Positions 13,888 to 18,671 of a stretch of DNA of 18,671 bases are shown in pieces. The stretch is taken from contig JAICEG010000037.1 of the NCBI GenBank assembly GCA_025924295.1, positions 1 to 18,671 of the forward strand. Direction: 5' to 3'. The notes under the pieces are model-generated. The model was given only the letters and a program-made list of their open reading frames with translations. It had not been told where the DNA came from and ran no database searches. Numbering within the stretch: position 1 is the stretch's first letter; the number at the start of each line of letters is the position of its first letter. Made by a program: the position numbers and the translations under genes. The DNA is from Vicinamibacteria bacterium. GTDB lineage: Bacteria > Acidobacteriota > Vicinamibacteria > Vicinamibacterales > UBA2999.

Positions 13888-14394
13888 GTGGGTCACTCAG
13901 GAGAACAGGCACCCCAGGCTCGGCGCGCCGCGAGGCGACGGACAGAGGCACCAACTGACATCGTGCCTCGTCGACTTCGCTCCGTGATCCGAGCGTCACG
14001 CAGCCGTCTGGCACGTCGCAGCGGTGATGGTCGCCCGAAGATCCTGGTGATCGAGCATGACCTGGCCACGCGGGAAACGCTCGCGTTGATGCTGCGGTAC
14101 TACGGATATGAGGTGACCGCGGCCGGCGACGGCCGCGAGGCGACGTCCCTCGTGACCCGCATGACGCCGGACCTTGTCGTCATGGACTGGCGAACACCCG
14201 GCCTATCCGGGTTTTCCCTCTGCCTCGCGCTGCGCCGGCGATCGCCGATGATGCCGATCGTCGTCGTCACCGCGAGCGATGAAGTGTTCGACGGCGATCA
14301 GCCAGTGAATGCCTGGCTGCAGAAGCCGATCGATCCGCCGCGGCTCAATCAGATCATTCACGACGAGCTGGCGCCCCTCGTGCTGAGCTCCTGA
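13888..14394 (+). CDS. Orphan single-domain response regulator with altered acidic pocket
   Basis: A 168-residue protein. About 48 Arg-rich, probably disordered residues precede one receiver domain (about 52-168). The phosphoacceptor is D100 in VVMDWRTPGLSG, with T in VVVTAS and K146 in LQKPID. At the acidic pair, ILVIEHD, residues 56-57 are Glu-His where most receivers have two acids, which could change magnesium binding. There is no output domain, so it probably acts through protein contacts or as a phosphate sink. The start is GTG at 13888 because a near-perfect GGAGGTGA lies just upstream; an in-frame GTG at 13882 overlaps that site. No kinase gene is adjacent. AsmA-like gene starts 10 bases after its stop, which suggests co-transcription. 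Confidence 0.85.
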   Translation: MGHSGEQAPQARRAARRRTEAPTDIVPRRLRSVIRASRSRLARRSGDGRPKILVIEHDLATRETLALMLRYYGYEVTAAGDGREATSLVTRMTPDLVVMDWRTPGLSGFSLCLALRRRSPMMPIVVVTASDEVFDGDQPVNAWLQKPIDPPRLNQIIHDELAPLVLSS

Positions 14395-14404
14395 GGCACC
14401 GCAC

Positions 14405-15922
14405 ATGACCCGCCGACGACAGCTGCTGTTCGGCACCCTGACCGCCATCGGCTTGACGCTCCTGCTTGCGGTGGCAGTCCTGAGCAGCAACTGGGCGGAG
14501 CGGCGCGTGGGACAGGAGATCGTTCGAATTCTCGAAGCCCGCTTCGACGCTACAGCAGCTGTCGATGAGGTCACGCTGACACTGTTTCCCCGGCTCGCCA
14601 TCACTGGGCGCGGCCTGACGTTCACGCGCGAACGCGAGGAGCACCGGCTCCCGTTCGTCCGCATCGATCGCTTTCATGCCTCCGGGTCGCTCGTCCGCCT
14701 GCTCAGGCTTTCCATTGATCTGGTCGAGATCGAGGGCTTCCAGATTGACGTGGCCCGCGGGCCCAAGCCTCCAGGCGAGTCGATGAAAGTGACCGCACGC
14801 GACCTGGCCATCGACGAAATCAGAGTCAACAACGGATTGCTTCGCCTGCTGCCCGACAATCCCGAAAAGCTGCCCCTCAATTTTCAGCTGGACACCGTGA
14901 CATTTCGCGACTTCAGCTTCGAGCACGCTGGCCGGTATTCGGCAGTGCTCACGAATCCCAAGCCGGAAGGACTCATTCGAAGCTCAGGATCATTCGGCCC
15001 GTGGAACACCTACGCGCCGCGCTCGACGCCGCTGTCCGGGGACTACCAGTTCGACGCGAACCTCGCGACGATCAATGGAATCGGGGGGACACTCAACTCG
15101 TCAGGGTCCTTCGGTGGTGTTCTCGAGAGCATCAAGGTCACCGGCACGGCCACGGCACCTGACTTCCAGCTCGAGCTCGCGAAGCAGCCCCTGAATCTCG
15201 ATACGCGTTTCCGAGCTGTCGTCGACGGGACCAGTGGCGACACCTACCTCGAGGAAGTCGATGCGACGCTCGGCAAGTCACATATCCTTGCGAAAGGCTC
15301 GGTCGCCGGCGCCCCGGGTGCCAAGGGCCGAACGATCGCGCTCGACGTGAAAGCCGACGGCCGCTTCGAGGACTTCCTGAGGCTCGCGGTCAAGGCGCAG
15401 CAGCCTCCCATGCGGGGAGGAATCACGCTGGCCACGACGCTGGTGATCCCGCCCGGCGACATCGACGTCGCTCAGAAGATTCAGCTCAGGGGATCGTTCA
15501 AGATCCTCCGTGGCCAGTTCGCTTCCGACACGGTGCAGGACAAGGTCGACGAGCTCAGCCGGCGCGGACGCGGCGAGCCCGAGAACGAGCGCGTTCAAAA
15601 CGTGGTTGCCGACTTCGGCGGCAACTTCTCGCTTCAGAGCGGACGGCTGGACCTCCCGAAGTTTCAGTTCTCCGTCGAGGGCGCACGGGTCGCGCTGGGT
15701 GGAAACTATCGGCTTCCCACGCAACGACTCGACTTCGAAGGAGCGCTCCTGCTCGATGCCCCGCTTTCGAGAACCACCACGGGGTTCAAGTCGCTGCTGC
15801 TGAAGGTGGTAGACCCGCTGTTCCGGAAGGATGGCGCCGGCACGATGCTGCCGATCGTCGTGACCGGGACGGTCAGCCAGCCATCCTTCGGCCTCGACAA
15901 AGGCCGAATCATCGGCCGCTAA
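14405..15922 (+). CDS. AsmA-like envelope protein
   Basis: A 505-residue protein with a short basic N-terminus (MTRRR) and one transmembrane segment (about 8-28), followed by NWAERRVGQEIVRILEARF and a long periplasmic beta-rich region. The opening LTLFPRLAITGRGLTF with a later IEIEGF-like strand (VEIEGFQIDVARG) is the AsmA-type start. The C-terminal part (roughly 340-500: RGSFKILRGQFASDTVQDKV, GNFSLQSGRLDLPKFQFSV, then GALLLDAPLSRT and VTGTVSQPSFGLD) is the AsmA-like C-terminal domain. Relatives such as AsmA, YhdP and TamB are bridge-like proteins implicated in phospholipid transport or outer-membrane assembly. Which role applies here cannot be told. GAGG lies 8 bases before the ATG. Its last 14 bases overlap the end of the convergent GMC oxidoreductase gene. 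Confidence 0.85.
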   Translation: MTRRRQLLFGTLTAIGLTLLLAVAVLSSNWAERRVGQEIVRILEARFDATAAVDEVTLTLFPRLAITGRGLTFTREREEHRLPFVRIDRFHASGSLVRLLRLSIDLVEIEGFQIDVARGPKPPGESMKVTARDLAIDEIRVNNGLLRLLPDNPEKLPLNFQLDTVTFRDFSFEHAGRYSAVLTNPKPEGLIRSSGSFGPWNTYAPRSTPLSGDYQFDANLATINGIGGTLNSSGSFGGVLESIKVTGTATAPDFQLELAKQPLNLDTRFRAVVDGTSGDTYLEEVDATLGKSHILAKGSVAGAPGAKGRTIALDVKADGRFEDFLRLAVKAQQPPMRGGITLATTLVIPPGDIDVAQKIQLRGSFKILRGQFASDTVQDKVDELSRRGRGEPENERVQNVVADFGGNFSLQSGRLDLPKFQFSVEGARVALGGNYRLPTQRLDFEGALLLDAPLSRTTTGFKSLLLKVVDPLFRKDGAGTMLPIVVTGTVSQPSFGLDKGRIIGR

Positions 15923-17414
15923 TCAGCGTCGCGCACTTCTCGCCAATCATCACGGACGCCGCGTGCGTCGGAGCGTTGACGACGGTCGGCATGATGGAGG
16001 CGTCCGCCACTCGTAGTCCTTCCACGCCGTGCACGCGGAGAGCGGCGTCGACAACAGCGCTGTCGTCAGCTTCAGCTCCCATGCGGCAGGTTCCGGCCAG
16101 GTGATAGATCGTGTCCGCCTTTGCGCGCACGAAATCCTCGAGGTCCGTTCGGGACGTCACATTCGCACCTGGCTCGGTTTCATCCGACCTGAGCCCGTCG
16201 TAGGCGCGCGAAGCTCCCAAGTCACGGGCGATTTCTGCACCTCGCATGAGGGCTGCTGCATCGGCATCCGCTTGCAGATAGCCCGCGCTGATGACCGGGG
16301 CCGCCAGCGGATCGGACGAGGGCAATGTGATCGTTCCGCGCGACGCCGGCCGCACCAGCGAAACCGTGATCGTCACCACATCGTCCGGCTGATCCAGTCC
16401 GCGCCCGACGTAGAACTGCAGATCGGACGGCCAGCCAGGATTTGACGATGTGAACAGGCCGGCTGTGACCGTGGACCCGGGCAGCATCACCTTCCCTTTC
16501 CAGCGAATCGACAGCTTCAAGTGGTCCTGAAGGTTGCGTCCCACACCCGGCAGTTCGGCAATCGGTTCGATCCCGCTCTTGCGCAAGTGGTCCGCCGGTC
16601 CGATGCCCGACAGCATCAGCAGACGCGGCGAATCGACGGCTCCCGCGCACAACAGCACCTCTCGCGTCGCGCGGACGCGTTCAACACGGCCATCCTGCAG
16701 GTAGTCAACGCCCACCACACGACGTTGCTCCAGGATCAATCGTGTGACGCGGGCTCCGGAACGAACCTCGACGTTCGCTCGCGTCATCGCAGGCGCGAGA
16801 AACGCGGCGGCCGCACTGTGCCTGCGTCCATCGAGAATGTTTCTCTGGTAGAAACCGGCAACCCCGTCCGGCTCTGGCTGGTTGAAGTCGTAGAGCGGGT
16901 CGGCGCGAAATCCGTGCTCGACTGCCGCGGCGAGGAACGCATGGTGGCTGGCGTGCGCGTCCTCGCAATGGCTGACGGCAAGAGGCCCCTCGACGCCGCG
17001 GAACTCCGTGACCTTCCCGTCGTGCCGCTCCGAGCGTTTGAAGAGCGGCAGCAGATCCTCGTATCCCCACCCTGGGTTCCCAAGTGCCGCCCATGCATCG
17101 AAGCAGTCTCGATGGCCGCGAACGTGGACCATCGCGTTGATGGCGCTCGACCCGCCGTGGATGCGGCCGCGCGGAACGCCGATGCGCCGGTTGTGCAGGC
17201 CCGGTTCAGTCTCGGTCGCGTAGTTCCAGTCGTACTGCGTACCGAACAGCGACGTCCAGCGTCCAGGTGTCGTCACCTGCGGGTTGTTCTCACCGGAGGA
17301 GCCCGCTTCGAGCAACAGCACGCGCGTCCCGGGATCCTCGGACAGGCGATTGACGATGACGCAGCCCGAGGATCCGCCACCGATGACGATGTAGTCAGGC
17401 TCCAGCGGAACCAT
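15909..17414 (-). CDS. GMC-family FAD-dependent oxidoreductase (choline dehydrogenase-like)
   Basis: A 501-residue flavoprotein. The FAD-binding GGGSSG is at 12-17 with LLLEAG as the second strand. The GMC signature GRIHGGSSAINAMVHVRG (about 84-101) and the second signature GAVDSPRLLMLSGIGP (about 259-274) are intact. The C-terminal catalytic His is H438 in YHLAGTCRMG, with the partner His about H484 in NAPTHAAS, a position usually held by Asn or His. It should oxidise an alcohol with FAD; the substrate is not evident, and choline is only the nearest familiar name. No signal peptide is present, so it is cytoplasmic. It starts 12 bases after the SDR gene with a poor ribosome site, which suggests coupled translation in an SDR-GMC operon. 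Its stop overlaps the convergent AsmA-like gene by 14 bases. Confidence 0.94.
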   Translation of the reverse strand: MVPLEPDYIVIGGGSSGCVIVNRLSEDPGTRVLLLEAGSSGENNPQVTTPGRWTSLFGTQYDWNYATETEPGLHNRRIGVPRGRIHGGSSAINAMVHVRGHRDCFDAWAALGNPGWGYEDLLPLFKRSERHDGKVTEFRGVEGPLAVSHCEDAHASHHAFLAAAVEHGFRADPLYDFNQPEPDGVAGFYQRNILDGRRHSAAAAFLAPAMTRANVEVRSGARVTRLILEQRRVVGVDYLQDGRVERVRATREVLLCAGAVDSPRLLMLSGIGPADHLRKSGIEPIAELPGVGRNLQDHLKLSIRWKGKVMLPGSTVTAGLFTSSNPGWPSDLQFYVGRGLDQPDDVVTITVSLVRPASRGTITLPSSDPLAAPVISAGYLQADADAAALMRGAEIARDLGASRAYDGLRSDETEPGANVTSRTDLEDFVRAKADTIYHLAGTCRMGAEADDSAVVDAALRVHGVEGLRVADASIMPTVVNAPTHAASVMIGEKCATLISGR

Positions 17415-17426
17415 CGATGCAGTTTA

Positions 17427-18476
17427 TCAGGCGCGCGTTGGAGCCACGGCGTCAGGGACCTCGTTGTTCTCCGCCGTCGCCCGATCGGCCAGTCGAGTGA
17501 GCACCGATGGCGCGAGCCGGGTCATACTCTGCCACCCCGATCGAGAGTCGAGACCTGCATGAACATCCGGTGATGGCAGCATCGCGTTCACGAGACGCAT
17601 CGCGCGAGCGAACAGGTTGGGAAACATCGCATTCATGACCACCGCACATCGTGCCGCCTGGGTGATGAGCAACTCGGGGTCGCCGCGACGACAGGCTTCG
17701 ATCACCTGACGAGCCGCGCTGCGCGCGTCGATCGACAGACCCGGGAGAGAATCGGCGAGGTGAAACCACGTGAACTCGCGGCGATGCCGGCCCTTGAACA
17801 ACGCGTTGTACGTGGATCCGGTGCGCATCAGGCCCGGGCAGACGGTCGTGACTGTGATCCCTTCGCCTGCCAGTTCCGCAGCAAGGCCCTCGGACAAGCC
17901 AGTCAATGCGAACTTGCTCGCGCTGTACGGGAGCAGATGGGGCACGGACACTTTCCCGCCGATCGAGGAGATATTGACGATGCGGGCGATCGAGCTGCGG
18001 TGGAGATGCGGGCGCGCGGCGAGGACGGCTTGCAGCGGTCCCCAGAAATGCGTGGCCATCGCGTTCTGGAAGTCGTCGAGCGTCATGTGGTCGAGCGGCC
18101 CGACCTGGATGATGCCGGCATCGTTGATGAGCACATCGATGCCGTCGTTGTGGGCGGCCGCCTGGGCGATTGCGGACTCGACCTGCTGACGATCGCGGAT
18201 GTCGCACGCAACCGTCATGACCCAGGCACCGCGATCGTCCAGTTCCTGTCGGGCGCGATCGAGCGCGTCGGCGTTGCGGGCGATCAAGGTCAGCCGCGCG
18301 CCCTCGGCCGCAAGCTGGCGCGCGAGGACAAGGCCCAGGCCGCGGGATCCGCCGAAGATGACAACCGATTTACCGCTGAAGTCAACGGCGCTGGCGCTGC
18401 GCCAGCCGCGCATGGCGAAGGCGGCGCCGAGCCCGGCGCAACACAATGCCAGAGCCTGTGCGTCTCTTCTGATCAT
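17427..18476 (-). CDS. SDR-family oxidoreductase with N-terminal hydrophobic segment
   Basis: A 349-residue short-chain dehydrogenase. A hydrophobic segment (about 7-22) precedes DFSGKSVVIFGGSRGLG, whose GGSRGLG (42-48) is the cofactor-binding loop. LIARN after the second strand favours NADP(H). NDAG replaces the usual NNAG, the catalytic Ser is in NISSIGG, and YSASK gives Y184 and K188. About 90 extra residues follow the core, including VMNAMFPNLFARAMRLVNAMLP, possibly a membrane-associated helix. This longer, membrane-anchored type is common in soil bacteria and has no settled substrate. GGGAG lies 5 bases before the ATG. It is the first gene of a two-gene unit with the GMC oxidoreductase, which could oxidise the product or supply the substrate of this enzyme. 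A 19-base palindrome 18 bases upstream suggests repressor control. Confidence 0.93.
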   Translation of the reverse strand: MIRRDAQALALCCAGLGAAFAMRGWRSASAVDFSGKSVVIFGGSRGLGLVLARQLAAEGARLTLIARNADALDRARQELDDRGAWVMTVACDIRDRQQVESAIAQAAAHNDGIDVLINDAGIIQVGPLDHMTLDDFQNAMATHFWGPLQAVLAARPHLHRSSIARIVNISSIGGKVSVPHLLPYSASKFALTGLSEGLAAELAGEGITVTTVCPGLMRTGSTYNALFKGRHRREFTWFHLADSLPGLSIDARSAARQVIEACRRGDPELLITQAARCAVVMNAMFPNLFARAMRLVNAMLPSPDVHAGLDSRSGWQSMTRLAPSVLTRLADRATAENNEVPDAVAPTRA

Positions 18477-18494
18477 ACGAGCTCCCTTCGTTCA

Positions 18495-18513
18495 CACTCT
18501 CAGTATGAGAGTG
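18495..18513. promoter_or_regulatory. Perfect 19-base palindrome, candidate operator of the SDR-GMC operon
   Basis: CACTCTCA and TGAGAGTG flank a 3-base centre with no mismatch, 18 bases upstream of the SDR start codon. The size and symmetry fit a dimeric repressor such as TetR, MarR or PadR type. A second palindrome, CATCCG-GACCT-CGGATG (18517-18533), lies only 3 bases farther upstream. No regulator gene is visible inside the window. Confidence 0.55.
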
Positions 18514-18565
18514 CAACATCCGGACCTCGGATGAGGACGAGTTTGTCGGAAGAAGGATTCCGTAA

Positions 18566-18635
18566 GCCGGGTCTTGCTTTGTAGACCCGGCGGGGTCTGA
18601 GAGTGGCCCGGCGGGTCCAAAAAGCAGGACCCGCC
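18566..18635. repeat. REP-like double palindrome, copy 2
   Basis: GCCGGGTCT (18566-18574) pairs with AGACCCGGC (18583-18591), and GGCGGGTCC (18610-18618) pairs with GGACCCGCC (18627-18635). Both are perfect 9-base-pair stems with 8-base loops, 18 bases apart. The second half is nearly identical to 8440-8464, including the A-rich loop. It lies in the non-coding right end of the window, and no gene is seen between 18477 and 18671. Confidence 0.75.
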
Positions 18636-18671
18636 CTACAAGTCGTGGCAAAGATTTACTGCCCCGTGTCG

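Noticed and set aside
18495..18520. MerR-type promoter with a 19-base palindrome in the spacer
   Set aside because: A TTGCAC overlaps the palindrome as a possible -35 on the minus strand, but no -10-like sequence follows at 19-20 bases.

Overview
The window is a high-GC, densely coding chromosomal stretch that looks like an Acidobacteriota genome, most plausibly the Vicinamibacteria/Luteitalea type. This is inferred from gene families, not from a marker gene. The clues are several exported DUF6152-type proteins, a remnant of the FtsX/MacB-like permeases that are greatly expanded in Acidobacteriota, a LytS/LytTR two-component pair, and short palindromic intergenic repeats. I see no rRNA, tRNA, CRISPR array, transposase or phage gene.

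Layout. 1-2915 (minus): a TldD/TldE (PmbA) metallopeptidase pair. TldD comes first, starts at TTG and carries a Tat signal. TldE overlaps its stop codon and runs off the left edge. 3056-4389 (plus): an exported metallo-beta-lactamase-fold hydrolase and a small DUF6152-type protein. 4411-6336 (minus): a lipoprotein M1 aminopeptidase of the leukotriene A4 hydrolase type, with a recognisable promoter. 6376-6645: a structured intergenic region ending in a terminator-like hairpin.

6646-12518 (all minus), in transcription order: a fusion protein (DUF6152-like domain plus a second exported domain), a LytS-type histidine kinase, its LytTR response regulator, a cytochrome P460-type haem protein, a decayed permease fragment with a repeat element, a 393-residue exported protein related to the second domain of the fusion, and a further DUF6152 protein. 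All three DUF6152-like proteins are predicted to begin with His-His after signal peptide removal. Each has another His at mature position 28-29. This is the most interesting pattern in the window and suggests an undescribed envelope metal site.

12519-15922: an envelope/stress set. YtxH-like and lmo0937-like small membrane proteins lie on the minus strand. Divergent from them on the plus strand are a 73-residue membrane protein, an orphan response regulator with an altered acidic pocket, and an AsmA-like protein. 15909-18476 (minus): an SDR oxidoreductase followed 12 bases later by a GMC flavoprotein oxidoreductase, with a perfect 19-base operator-like palindrome just upstream. The right end holds a double-palindrome repeat whose second half also occurs at 8440-8464.

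Most of the products are predicted to be exported or in the envelope. Start codons were chosen by Shine-Dalgarno spacing, signal peptides and, in one case, a promoter. Several therefore differ from the longest possible reading frame.
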